This document shows, piece after piece, positions 29,038 to 39,234 of a stretch of 64,000 nucleotides of DNA. Source of the DNA: Rebecca billardiae RCC1528 (Eukaryota; Haptophyta); the NCBI GenBank assembly GCA_965240325.2, contig OZ251224.1, positions 4,377,343-4,441,342 on the forward strand, written 5' to 3'. Each line of letters opens with the position of its first letter. Position 1 is the first letter of the stretch. Both the position numbers and the translations under genes were made by a program. The notes below the pieces were generated by a model, which was not told the DNA's origin, did not search any database, and saw nothing but the letters and a program-made list of their open reading frames with translations.

Positions 29038-30286
29038 CTAGGCTGAAGGGGGGTAAATGTTCCACACCTCGTACTCGCCCGTGCTGCCGCCCGCGCTGCA
29101 CGCCGCGCTGAAGTCCGTCTGCTCGAACAGCACACACGCCGCCTTGGCGGTGAGGCCTGACGCATCGTCCTCCTTGTACTTGCGGAACTGCGCGTACTTG
29201 CTGGGATGATGAGCGCAAGTGCCGTCGGCCGGGCGCGCGGACCGGGGCGAAGGCAACGCGCGGGGGCGCGGAGGGGCCATCTTGATGAGCAGATGGCGGC
29301 GCAGAGCACTCCGCAGGCAGTCGGGGGGAGGCGGGAGGGCTGGAGCAGGGCGCGCGAGATCCTCCCATCCATCGCGAGGCATCGACGGATGGGCAGCACG
29401 GCCGCTGCAGGCAGGGCGGCGCGGGCGGCGCGCACCAGCTGTCCTTCTTCAAGCACCACATGATGCAGCTGTACCGTTTCGTGCGGTAGTAGTCACGCTC
29501 GAGCACAGCCTCCGACCTGGAGCCCACGTGCAGCCCGACCATGTTGCCGGCGCTGCCGTCCTGGAGCGGCGCGCACGCGCGGGAGGACTGCGCGACCTTG
29601 GTGAACGGCGAGTTGTTGGCCGCGCGGCCGTGCGTGTACGTGCGCCAGTCGGCGGGCACGCGGAAGTTGACGGGGCAGTCTTCCTTCGGATCGGCCTGGC
29701 CGTGCAGCTTGCACCGCTTGTTCGACGTCTTGAAGCTGAAGCTGCGGCAGTGGTCGTCGTCCTGGCACAGCCGGCTGCAGTGCTCCTTGCTCTTGCCGTC
29801 CAGGACCATCGTGCTGTCCGGGCAGTCGAGCGAGTAGCCCACGTACGTCTCGGTCACCGAGGTCGGCGAGGAGCCGCTCGGAGGCGATGCCCCGCCGCCT
29901 CCGCCGCCGGCCGAGAGCCGCCAGAGCTGCCAGTGCGCGGAGACCTTGAAGTTCTTGGTGCACGCGCTGGGCGACGCGTCGCTCACGCTCATGCAACGCC
30001 CGTTCGACTTGTGCCACTGGTACATCTTGCACGTGGAGGACTTCTGGCAGAGCCCCTCGCACGCCGCCTGCGTCAGCCCGTCACCGCCGACGCGCGCCTG
30101 GTTGGGGCACTGCATCGAGTAGCCCGCCTGCACGCCGTCGAGGGCCTGCGCCACCGCCGCCCCGGACGCGACGCGGAGCAATGCGACGAGCGCGAGCGCG
30201 ACGAGCGTCGCGCCCACGGCCGCCCCAAGCACGAGCGTGCGGCGCGACGGGCGCGCCACGGGCGACGTCGGCGAGTTGGCTGTCAT
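29038..30286 (-). CDS. Type II membrane protein with PAN/apple-like Cys-rich repeats
   Basis: Minus-strand exons 30286-29436 and 29200-29038 give 337 residues; the intron (GTGCGC donor, ATCATCCCAG acceptor) restores a Cys codon. The start chosen is the ATG at 30,286, placing a membrane anchor (LVLGAAVGATLVALALVALL) at residues about 17-37 after a short basic cytosolic tail. Two lumenal repeats share G-Y-S-x-x-C-P, a central C-x3-C and a C-terminal W (GYSMQCPNQARVGGDGLTQAACEGLC ... FKVSAHWQLW; GYSLDCPDSTMVLDGKSKEHCSRLC ... FRVPADWRTY). This suggests PAN/apple-like, disulfide-bonded binding domains. A third, different Cys-rich block at the C-terminus contains ACVLFEQTDFSAACSAGG. Probably a cell-surface or Golgi protein; ligand unknown. 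It is divergently placed from the CDIN1-like gene. Confidence 0.65.
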
Positions 30287-30579
30287 CCCGGTCAGGCACG
30301 GCGGCGCACTGCCGCACTCTTGTGATCTCACGTTTGTGGATATATATTATGTGGTGGCCGATTATGATTGTACGTACAGTACGGGGATTTACGAAACCGG
30401 CGGAGTCGTCACATTGCATGTGTACTAACAAGGGCGATTGGTACTAATGACTAATCGATTGGTCATCATTCATCAAGCTCATCCGGCGCCCAGCCGCGGG
30501 AATCCCGGGATCCTGTGTGGAGCATTGCCCGTTCCTTTATTCAGTCGCGTCAAAAAGACGGGCCGGCTCGCGGGTGCGC
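30287..30579. promoter_or_regulatory. Shared upstream region of two divergent genes
   Basis: 293 bases lie between the start of the Cys-rich membrane protein (leftward) and that of the CDIN1-like gene (rightward). AT content is high around 30,330-30,480 compared with the coding flanks. No specific element recognised. Confidence 0.35.
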
Positions 30580-32150
30580 ATGTCGCAGGCGGCCGAGCGC
30601 GATTTCTGGGCCGTGCTCGACGAGGTGTTTGTGCGCAAGGAGCGCGACCTGACGAGCGTCGCGCTCGCCTCGCCGTCGCCCGCGCGCGACGGGCGCGAGG
30701 CGGTGGTCGAGCTCCGGCTACCCGAGCTGCCGCGCGTCGAGGAGGGCGCCGAGGCGCGCGCGGCGCGGGCGCTCTGCCGCGCGGGGGAGTGGGGCCCGCT
30801 CACGGGCGCGCGGCTCGTCCGCGCGGACGAGCGGCGGCGGCGCGAGCGCTGGCCGCTCTCGCGCGCGCAGCTGTGCCCCGTGCAGCGCACGCTGCTCGCG
30901 CACCGCTTCGACGCGGACGCGCTGCAGCAGCTGCGCGCGAAGGCGGCGCGCATCGCCGCGGCGTACGACGGCGGGCTGAGCGCGCTCCAGCTCAGCCGCT
31001 CGCTCGACGCGCCGCCGCTCATGCTCATGCGCGCCGTGCTCGCCGCGCGCGGCCTCTCGCGCGCCGAGGTGCGCGCCGCGCTCGCGCGGCCGCGCGCCGT
31101 GCTCGGCGAGCGCGACGCGTCCGAGCTCGAGGCGGCGGCGGCGCACGACGCGCTCTTCGGCCGCGCGGGCCCGCTCTCCGACGCCGCCGCCTCCGCCGCC
31201 GACGGCCGCCCCGCCACGCCGGACGAGGCCGCGCTCGAGGCCGCGCTCGTGCGCCTCCTGGCCGCGCACGGCGTGTCCTGCTCCGCGTGCCCCGCGCTCG
31301 ACTCGCTCGTGCCGCTGCGGCCGGAGGGGCTGCGGCCGGGGCAGGAGAAAGGGGGCGCCGCGGGAGGGGACGCGCGCGCGGAGGCGGACGCGCTCGCCAC
31401 GCCGGGCGCCACGCTCGGCGCGGGCGGGCGGGCGGCGGCGCTGCTGCTGCGCCCGCCCGTGCGCGTGGGCGGCCGCGTGCTGCGCTGGGCCGTCGCCTCC
31501 GACAGCTACGCCAGCGCGGCAGACGCGCCCTTCCTCGAGCTGCAGGTCTGCACGCGCGCGCCCACACCGCGCGCACACCGCGCGCACACCGCGCGCTGAG
31601 CGCCCGCCGGGGGCACGCGCCAGCCCCGCGCCCCCGAAGCGCGCACGCCCGCCTTACCCCCGCGTGGTCCCTGCGCGTGCGCGCGTGCGCGCAGGTGCCC
31701 AAGCTGCGCGCGGTGTGGGGCGGCGGGCTGCTCGTCTTCAGCGGCGGCGTGGCGCGCGGCTTCCACGTGCAGGTGCGCACAGCGCGCGCGGGGCGGCACG
31801 CGGGGGCGCCGATGCCCCCGGCCGCTCACGGCTGCGCGCCGCGCTGCCCGGTGCTGCGTGCCCGCGCGCCGCGCTGCGCACAGGACTGCGTGGCGGTGGG
31901 CGCGACAGCCGGCGCGCTGCGCGAGGCCACGCGCGCGATGGCGCCCGGCGTGAGCGCTGAGCGCGACACGGCCCAAGCCGGCGCCGACGACTTCTCACCG
32001 TGGCTGGCGCGCAAGCTCGCGCGGCCAATGCGCCCGCGCCGCACGCTCGCGCTGCGCGACGCGGCGGCCGGGCGCACGGCGGCCGCGCACTCTCGCCGGC
32101 TCGCGGGCAGACGGGCGCGCCGCTGGCTCGCCGAGCTGCACGATGTCTGA
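30580..32150 (+). CDS. CDIN1 (C15orf41)-like protein, nuclease motif degenerate
   Basis: Exons 30580-31545, 31695-31772 and 31884-32150 (436 residues). Both introns are phase 0; the middle exon (VPKLRAVWGGGLLVFSGGV) supplies the conserved end of the nuclease fold. The order matches the CDAN1-interacting nuclease family: a helical N-terminal region, a PPLMLMRAVLAARGLSRAEVRAAL block equivalent to the family's PSLMARLILE segment, an HDALFGRAGPLSD segment, an ALVRLLAAHG helix, LRPEGLRPG and then LLLRPPVRVGGRVLRW. In family members the next residues are IExK of the PD-(D/E)xK active site and the earlier motif is TPD; here they are AVAS (304-307) and TPG. The fold seems kept and the active site lost. 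Human CDIN1 binds codanin-1 and is mutated in congenital dyserythropoietic anaemia; the algal role is unknown. A further upstream ATG exists at 30,517. Confidence 0.65.
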
Positions 32151-32472
32151 AGTCTGACCGGAGCCGCGCGCGCACGCGCACAGGCGGCGAGCTGTCGGCA
32201 ATGGCGCTGCCACGCTCCGCGCATATGCGCCGTGGCCCACGCGATGGCGTGCTGTCTCGCTGGCCGTAGCGCCACCGCGCGCATGATGCCTCGGGCGTGA
32301 CGCGGCCACCGAGTGACGCCACGCCTGATCACTGGTTGGGCACACAGTCGTGACGACGGTAGACCTGCCGTCCCAGCTCGTGTGCGAGTCACACGCATCA
32401 ATGGATCATGATTCAGGACAGTCTTGTAACCGTTCACGGCCGCCCGCGGCCGGACGTTCATAAAAATCGAGT
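32151..32472. other. Intergenic spacer
   Basis: 322 bases holding the promoter of the HADH gene; no gene or repeat seen. Confidence 0.5.
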
Positions 32473-33571
32473 ATGGCGGCTTTCGTCTTCCGCCGGGCGG
32501 CCGAGGCGCTCGGGCGCGGGTGCGTGCGGTCTCGAGCCTTGGCGAGCGCCGCCGCGCCCACGCCGATCGAGTCGGTCGGTGTCGTCGGCCTCGGCCTGAT
32601 GGGCCACGGCATCGCGCAGGCTGCCGCGAGCGCGGGCATGCGCGTGACGGGCGTGGAGCGCGAGCAGAGCGCGCTCGATGCGGGGCGCGCGCGCATCGAG
32701 CAGAGCGTGAGCAAGCTGCTGTCGAAGCAGGTGTCGAAGGGGGCCCTCGACCAGCCAGCCGCCGACGCCGAGGCGGCGCGCATCCTCGGCAACCTCTCGT
32801 TCGCCACGGACATTGCGGCCGTGTCCGAGGCCGACCTGGTGATCGAGGCGATCGTCGAGGACATGGCGATCAAGGTGCCGTTCTGGGCGCAGCTGGGCGC
32901 GCTGTGCAAGCCGGAGGCTATCTTCGCGTCGAACACCTCCTCGCTGCCCGTCACCGCGCAGGCCGAGGCGTCGGGCCGCCCCTGCCAGTTTGTGGGCGTG
33001 CACTTCTTCAACCCGGTGCAGCTGATGCGGCTGGTCGAGGTGATCGGCACGCGGCACACGAGCGAGCAGACGATGGAGGCGGCCAAGGCGTGGGCGGAGA
33101 GGCTGCCGAACAAGGTGGTCGTCACGTGCAAGGACACGCCCGGTGCGCGCGCGTGCGCGTGCGCGCGTGCGCTCGGCGCGCCGCTGAGGCGCGCGTGCGC
33201 TCGCGCGCGCGCGGCCCCACCGCGTGCGCTCGCCATCATCAGGCTTCATCGTCAACCGGCTGCTCGTGCCTGCCCTCGGCCAGGCGCTCGCCATGGTCGA
33301 CCGCGGCGACGCCTCGATCGCCGACATCGACATCGCGATGAAGCTGGGCGCGGGCCACCCGATGGGCCCGGTCGTGCTGGCAGACTACGTCGGGCTGGAC
33401 ACGATGCGCGCCATCCTGGCGGGCTGGGTGGAGGCGCACCCGGACGAGCCCGCCTTCTTCGTGCCGCGCTGCCTCGAGGCCAAGGTGGCCGCCGGGCACC
33501 TCGGGCGGAAGACGGGGCGCGGCTTCTACGTTTGGGAGGGCGATAAGCCGATGGGCGTCGCGGGGGACTGA
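32473..33571 (+). CDS. 3-hydroxyacyl-CoA dehydrogenase, mitochondrial-type
   Basis: Exons 32473-33142 and 33243-33571 (332 residues); the 100-nt intron starts GTGCGC and restores GGC at the junction. The enzyme oxidises L-3-hydroxyacyl-CoA to 3-ketoacyl-CoA with NAD+ in fatty-acid beta-oxidation. The Rossmann glycines are in VGVVGLGLMGHGIAQAAASAG. The substrate and catalytic region FASNTSSLPVT ... GVHFFNPVQLMRLVEVIGT contains the Ser, the catalytic His and the Glu that pairs with it. After the intron GFIVNRLL carries the conserved Asn, followed by the C-terminal dimer domain (GAGHPMGPVVLADYVGLD ... LGRKTGRGFYVW). Everything expected is present. The Arg/Ala-rich, acid-free first 25 residues (FVFRRAAEALGRGCVRSRALAS) look like a mitochondrial presequence. 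Confidence 0.93.
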
Positions 33572-33744
33572 CCGCGGGCCGCTGCCGTGTGAGTTAGAGA
33601 GTAGAGACCGTGAGACGGGCCGCTGCTGACGACGCCGACTGACTACCGTCCGTAATCTACCTACCGTCGGCGCTCGCGATCATCCGACGATCCGTAGCTA
33701 TGATGGCGGCACGCATATCGTGACGATCGTCACTGCGCACATCA

Positions 33745-33886
<142 letters not shown>

Positions 33887-34141
33887 TGTTAACTGTCGTC
33901 GTTAGTGCGGGCCGGGCGGTTCCGGCTCACCGCCGGTCCACCGTCCAGTCTCGGGGGTCCAGTGAGTGAGGCGCCGGTCCGCACCGCGGCCCCCCTGGCA
34001 CGGCTCCGTTACGTCTTGGCCCCGCGAGCCGAAGTCAATAATAACCATGAACCAAGCGGACCATGCAGCAGAGTCGCTTCCGACCCCCGCCGATTGATGA
34101 TGACTTCAACGAGAAAGGTCGTCTATCCATCGGACCACCTC

Positions 34142-34311
34142 CCAATAGGTTCAGACTCTATTTTACGTACTATATGTAATTACCCGTCCGCCTTACTCAG
34201 ATTTCAGCACAGTCCGGGAGCGTTCCGGATACTTGTATACATATGCGAAAATAGTACCCGGATGGCCGGACTGGGTATTTAGTTATAGAAAATAGAGTCT
34301 GAACCTATTGG
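34142..34311. mobile_element. Possible MITE: perfect 23-bp terminal inverted repeats
   Basis: The left arm (34,142-34,164, starting CCAATAGGTTCAGACTC) and right arm (34,289-34,311, ending GAGTCTGAACCTATTGG) are exact reverse complements. Similarity continues outward for a few bases with one indel (CACCTC / GAGGT). The 124-bp interior has no ORF and contains smaller GGCCGG-type palindromes. Size and structure fit a non-autonomous DNA transposon, but no clear target-site duplication is visible. Confidence 0.55.
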
Positions 34312-34495
34312 AGGTACGTGTGGCTGCTGACGATGATCCGCATCCGTGGCGCCCGTAATGTCGTCCAAGGGACCGCCTCGGTCGGGGGTGGTCTAGGAGC
34401 TATTGTAGTTAGATTATTCATCAGAGGCGGCGATCCCGCCGATTGCAGTGTCAAGATGAAGATGCTGTAACGCTCCAGTCAGAGACCGTCGGACT

Positions 34496-34530
34496 GGGGG
34501 GGGGGGGGTGGTGGTGGTGGTGGTGGTGGA
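34496..34530. repeat. G-run followed by (GGT)n
   Basis: About 13 Gs followed by (TGG)n on the plus strand; a likely G-quadruplex former and an obvious hotspot for sequencing error. Confidence 0.8.
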
Positions 34531-34709
34531 CGGGTGGACCGAAGCCGGAGCCCGCGTATAATATAGCAGACTCAGTATCTAGCTTACAATGGTGTGAGCA
34601 GACGACCGGACCCGGTCCGACAGACTTGACTGCTCGATCTCTCGGTCCGTCTCGGATCCGCCGACTCGGCCGGCTGATAGCATAGCGCTTTATAGTGATG
34701 CTGACAATC

Positions 34710-34713
34710 AATA

Positions 34714-34749
<36 letters not shown>

Positions 34750-34830
34750 CATGTGTGTGTGTGTGTATATGTGTGTGTGTATGTATGTATGTATGTATGT
34801 ATATATATGTATATATGTATATATATATAT

Positions 34831-34861
<31 letters not shown>

Positions 34862-34864
34862 TAT
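34710..34864. repeat. Compound (AT)n/(GT)n/(GTAT)n microsatellite
   Basis: Blocks of TA, then TG, then TGTA, then TA again, about 155 bp. No coding content. Confidence 0.95.
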
Positions 34865-35300
34865 CGTCATAACGGCGCCTCAGCGGTCATCACGCCTCAC
34901 GGGTCAGCAGAGTTGCAAAGTCAGCTGGCAGCCCGGCACTCGGCTTATGGCCTTTGAACAGCAGCCCACGCGCAGACGCGGAGCTGTCTGAGTCTCAGCT
35001 CGGCGGACCCGGAGGCCGGAATCCCGGTCCCGGATGACTGTGATGATCGACATCGGTCATCGGATCGTCAGCTGATGATATGGCATATATATCATCCGAT
35101 ATATATCGTCACCGCCTGAGCTGGTGGCGCGGTCACGGTTAGGTCGAGATCATACACCGGGCAACGTTGTCCGATTCATCAGATTACCATTAGGTAGGAC
35201 CAAGATAATTTCAGAATTCGCGCTCCGTCGGCGTCGACGTTGTACGCCGGGGGGCGGTGTCCGGAACCCGGCCTGGCGACTCGGAATGCCGCGCTGCGCA

Positions 35301-35998
35301 TCACACGCTGAACGAGCTGCCGCAGCCGCACGTGCTCTCGGCGTTGGGGTTCTGCGCGCGCGGGCATGCGTGGAGCGGGGCGCGGCACCACGGCGCTGCT
35401 GAGCGCGGGACGCGACGCGCGAGGGACCGCGCCGCGGTGCGCGCACCTTGAAGCCAAAGCCGCCGCCGATCAGCTCGTTCGAGTAGGTGAGCTGAAGGCC
35501 GTACAGGAACATGGACGATTTGGGATCGATGACGCAGCGCAGTCCCTCCTGCGCGCGCGAGCGCGGCGCGAACGGCGCCCGCGTCCATGAGTCCGCGGCG
35601 GGCAGCACGCGCGCGCCGCGCCGCGCGCTCCGCACCTCGGCGTACTCGATCACCAGGTCGCTCTCGTCGATCTCGTCGGCCGAGATCATGTCCATCACGT
35701 AGCTCATCCCCGAGCAGCCGCCCGATCGCACGCCCATGCGCAGCACCATATCCTTGTCCGCGCCCTCCTTCTGCTTGAGCGCGACCAGCTGCGCCATCGC
35801 GGGCTCTGTGATGTGCAGCATCTCCTGCTCCGCGCCCACGATCACGTCGGCGAGCTGCACCGCCGCGCGGGCGAGCGGTGCGCGGCCGGCCGGAGCGGCC
35901 GTGAGGAACGCGCTGCCCGTTCGCCCGGGCGCCCTCGAAGCCGCCGCCGCCGCCACCACCAACAGCGCGAGGAGCGCACTGAGTGTCCGCGCCACCAT
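35301..35998 (-). CDS. sufA: SufA/IscA-type iron-sulfur carrier, plastid-targeted
   Basis: Minus-strand exons 35998-35636, 35548-35447 and 35351-35301 give 171 residues; both introns are phase 0. A-type carriers deliver [2Fe-2S] or [4Fe-4S] clusters to apoproteins. The three cluster cysteines are all present: C95 in GGCSGMSY, and C163 and C165 in STCGCGSSF at the C-terminus, which lies on its own tiny exon. LRMGVRSGGCSGMSYVMDM, SSMFLYGLQLTYSNELIGGGF and NPNAESTCGCG match the plastid SufA/IscA lineage. Residues 1-45 are a signal-like hydrophobic segment (LSALLALLVVAAAAA) followed by an Arg/Ala/Pro-rich stretch containing GSAFL, as expected for import into a complex plastid. It is divergent from the PLA2-like gene. 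Confidence 0.93.
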
Positions 35999-36307
35999 GC
36001 TGTGCTGCTGCTGCACCCGCTCGAGACGCGCGCTTGGCGGTCCCGAGTTGGACCGGCACAGTGCCGCCGCCATTTCTGCTAGCAGCAATGATCTGCTGAT
36101 GGATCTCCGGCGCAATCTGCCGCTGCCGATCGGGGCACGACGTCCTGGAACTTCGCGCCTCGTCGTGTTCCCGCGGCTCCCGCTTCTTGCGAGCCGGCGC
36201 AGGCGCTCGGTGCAAACGACGACGCCGGCGGGTTTTGGCGGCACACGTCCGCCCGATTTGGCCGGCGCGGCTCTCATCTCGACGCCGCGTGTCACGGTCA
36301 CCGCCGC
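35999..36307. promoter_or_regulatory. Divergent upstream region, SufA and PLA2-like genes
   Basis: 309 bases separate the two start codons, so the promoters must share or abut here. No specific motif recognised. Confidence 0.35.
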
Positions 36308-37788
36308 ATGCGCACCGGCGCGGGCGCTGCGGCGCGAGCGCCGCACGCAGCGCACCACCACGAGGCGCGCGCGTGGCACTGCGCGCGCTTGGTGCACCAC
36401 CCTCGCCCCGGGAGCTCGTGCGACCTCGCCGCCCTCGCCGCGCACTCTGTCGGCGGCGCGCCGCTCGCCGCCGCGGCCGCCCCCGAGCGCGCTCGCGCTC
36501 GCGCCGGCAGCAGCACTCGCGCCGAGCGCGTGCGCGCGCGGCTCTCCGTCGGCGCGGGCGCGGCGATCCTCCTCGCGCTGTGCTCGCAGCACGAGTGCGA
36601 GAAGACGCTCCTCGAGCGCGCGCCCGTCGGGCTCTTCTACCCGCTCGGCTCGTACTGCGGCCCCGCCAACGGGCGCGAGTACAACCTGCGGCCCGTCGAC
36701 GGGCTGGACGTGGTGTGCGCGCAGCACGACTACTGCATCGAGCGGTCAGAGTCGCTCGGCCACCTCTACCCCAAGGGCAGCGGCGGCGGCGCCGGCCGGC
36801 CGCGCGCCGCGCCGGCGTGGCTGCGCGGCTCTCTGGCGCTCACCGAGCTCACCGAGGGCGGCGCGCTCAGCGCACACGCGGCCGCTGCCGCGGCGGCCGA
36901 GCCGGCGGAGGACGAGGGCGAGGAGGGCGAAGAGCCGCTGCGCTGCGGCGCGCCGCTGGGGGCGTGGAAGGCGCCGCACGTCGCGCCCGCCATCGCGTCG
37001 TGCGACCTGCAGATGCTCCGCTCGCTGCAGCAGCGGCGCGTGGACTGCTCGGGCGCCGGGCTGGCGCGCTCGCCCTGGTGCGACCTGTTTGAGCAGCTGC
37101 CCGTGTGCGTGGGCGGGGCGGGCACCGGGCCGTGGGGGTACCGCGCGTGGGGGCCGCGTGGGCTGGCGTGCCGCTTCGCCGCGACCTACATCCGCGCGTT
37201 CGAGGGGCTCAAGGTGCGCGCACGTGCCGCGCGTGCCGCGAGGCCCCGCCCGCACGGCCGCGTGCGTCGCTCACGCCGCCCGCGCCGCACGCGCCGCGCC
37301 GCGCGCCGCCGCCGCCTCACCAGCTCGCGCGCAACGTCGGCTTCCAGCGCGCGTTCAACGGCTCCGCCGGCGTGATAGAGGTGACGGCGGTGACGATAGA
37401 GGCCACGATGACCTACGACGACGCGGACGACGCTGGCGGCGCGGACGACGACGACAGCCTCGGCGCGCCCGACGGCGGCAGCGCGGGGCAGCGGCCGCCT
37501 CGCTCGGCGCTGCGGCCGCGCGGCCCCGTGGCGCGCGACTCGCCGCTGGCGCGCGCCGAGGGCGCGGCCGAGCGCTCGGGCGCGGCGGAGCCGAGGCGAC
37601 GGGCCGGCGGCGCGGCGTGGCGCATGCCCGTGCGCGTCACGCTGCGGCTGAGCTGGCGCACCACGCGCGTGTGCGCCTCGTCGGTGGTGGCGCCCCTCGA
37701 CTGGCTGCGGCGGCGCGTGCGCTTCAAGCTGCTCACGCGGCACACGACACGCGCCGCGCGCAGCGGGCTCGCGCCCGCGGAGACGTGA
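36308..37788 (+). CDS. Secretory phospholipase A2-like domain protein
   Basis: Exons 36308-37213 and 37324-37788 give 456 residues; the phase-0 intron is supported by the frame change (GLK then LARNVGFQRAF). The PLA2 core lies at residues about 110-145: YPLGSYCGPANGREYNLRPVDGLDVVCAQHDYCIER combines the YCGxxxG calcium loop with the CxxHDxC active-site helix (H140-D141), as in plant-type secreted PLA2. Such enzymes release the sn-2 fatty acid from phospholipids. The following region is unusual: an acidic Ala/Glu linker, a Cys-bearing helix and a TYIRAF segment, then a C-terminal extension that is Asp-rich (DDADDAGGADDDD) and ends in a basic beta-rich stretch. A hydrophobic stretch (SVGAGAAILLALC) precedes the core; a clean signal peptide is not evident from this start, so the N-terminus may be incomplete. 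Confidence 0.72.
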
Positions 37789-38421
37789 GTCTCGGCGGCG
37801 CGGAACGGCGGTCGGCGTGTGCGACTGCCGCGTGCTCAGGGGCGCGCGGCCGGGCGAGGAGCCCAGGCTGCGCCCCCGAGCGCGCGGTGCCATCCGGCCC
37901 GCCCGCCACCGCGTCGGGCGCTAGTCGCGCAGGGGGAGGGGTCGCGCTGCTCGCGGCAATCGGCCGGACGCGCGACGCCTCGACAAGGTCGTCTGTACCA
38001 TAGTAGAAGAACGAGAAGTTAGTCAGGAGCCCGAGCAGGTCGTCACTCGTCCCACGGGCCGCACGGTCCTCAACCCAGTCGCGGGACGATGTACTCTACT
38101 ACTCTCTAGCAGGATAGATGATGGTGCCCACCAGTGGGCACCACCTACTATATAGTACACGCGTAGGCATAGTCATACACGTCAGCAGCGTGCGCCAGCA
38201 GCGTGCGCGGTGCAGCTTGTCTAACTCTAAGAGTCTAAGACGGCATTGACTTCTGTCAGCGGCTGCTCTCAAATCTCAATGCTCACAAGTTGTCAGTTGA
38301 ATCAGAGGCGGCTCTCGGTGCACAATCGCGGCAAATCTGAAATCGTCGACGACCAGGTCAAAGTCCAAACGGCGCTGAACTTTAGAAGACGGGCGCGGAA
38401 TCCACGCGCCGCCTCGTCGCC
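37789..38421. other. Intergenic spacer
   Basis: 630 bases; a short palindromic GGTGCCCAC / GTGGGCACC hairpin lies at 38,122-38,143. No gene. Confidence 0.5.
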
Positions 38422-39234
38422 ATGGCTTCCGCCGTGGCGGAGGACGTGGGGGTCGTTGGGGACGTGCTCGTGCTGCACGTGGCGCCGGCCCTCGGCGTGC
38501 TCGTCGCGAACGCGATGTTCATCTCGCCGTACGTGCTCGACGTGCGCGGCGTGCGCGTGCACGCCTCCCTCGGCGCCGTCAACCCGTGGCCGATGGTGGG
38601 GATCGTGCTCAACTGCCTCGGCTGGCTCGTGTACGCGTGCGAGCTGCGCGACGCGTACGTCTTCTCCGCGAACTTTGCGGGCTTCCTGCTGGGCATCTGG
38701 TACGTCATGCAGTGCCACGCCGCGACGCCGTCGCTCGAGGCGCGCACGCAGCTCGAACGCGGCATGCTCGGCGCCATCGGCGTGTGGGGCGTCGCGGGTG
38801 CCGTGCGCACGATCGGCTTTGGCGACGTGCCCGAGGCGGCGCTCATGTTCGCGTGGGGCACCGTGGTGTGCCTCGTGCTCTTCTACGCGTTCCCGCTCTC
38901 CGCCCTCTACACGGTGCTCTCGCAGCGCGACTCCTCCGCCATCATCACGCCGCTGGCGGTCGCGTCGTGGCTGAACGGCGCGTGCTGGACGGTGTACGGG
39001 CTGCTGGGCGTGCGCAACGCATTCATCTGGGTGCCCAACGCGATGGGCGTGGCGCTCGCGTCGGCGCAGCTGCTGCTGTGCGCCGTGCTGCCCAAGACGG
39101 CCGACCGGCTCGAGCGCGAGCGCCGCGCTGCGCGCGCGGCCGAGGCGGCGGGTGCCGCCCATGTGGAGCGCGCCGTGCCGATCGCCGTGCCGCCGGCCGC
39201 AGCCGCGGGCAAGCCCGGCCCCCGCGCGCGGTGA
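38422..39234 (+). CDS. SWEET (MtN3/saliva) sugar transporter
   Basis: Single exon, 270 residues, start ATG at 38,422. SWEETs are seven-helix facilitators of mono- or disaccharide transport built from two three-helix MtN3 repeats joined by a linker helix. The first repeat shows the SLGAVNPWPMVGIVLNCLGWLVYACELRD block (conserved xxNPxPxxxxxxNCxxWxxY). The second shows FYAFPLSALYTVLSQRDSSAIITPLAVASWLNGACWTVYGLLGVRNAFIWVPNAMG, with the paired Asn residues (N in the LNG and PNA motifs) that line the substrate pocket. The C-terminal 45 residues are a cytosolic Arg/Ala-rich tail. Sugar specificity and membrane cannot be read from sequence. Confidence 0.93.
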   Translation: MASAVAEDVGVVGDVLVLHVAPALGVLVANAMFISPYVLDVRGVRVHASLGAVNPWPMVGIVLNCLGWLVYACELRDAYVFSANFAGFLLGIWYVMQCHAATPSLEARTQLERGMLGAIGVWGVAGAVRTIGFGDVPEAALMFAWGTVVCLVLFYAFPLSALYTVLSQRDSSAIITPLAVASWLNGACWTVYGLLGVRNAFIWVPNAMGVALASAQLLLCAVLPKTADRLERERRAARAAEAAGAAHVERAVPIAVPPAAAAGKPGPRAR

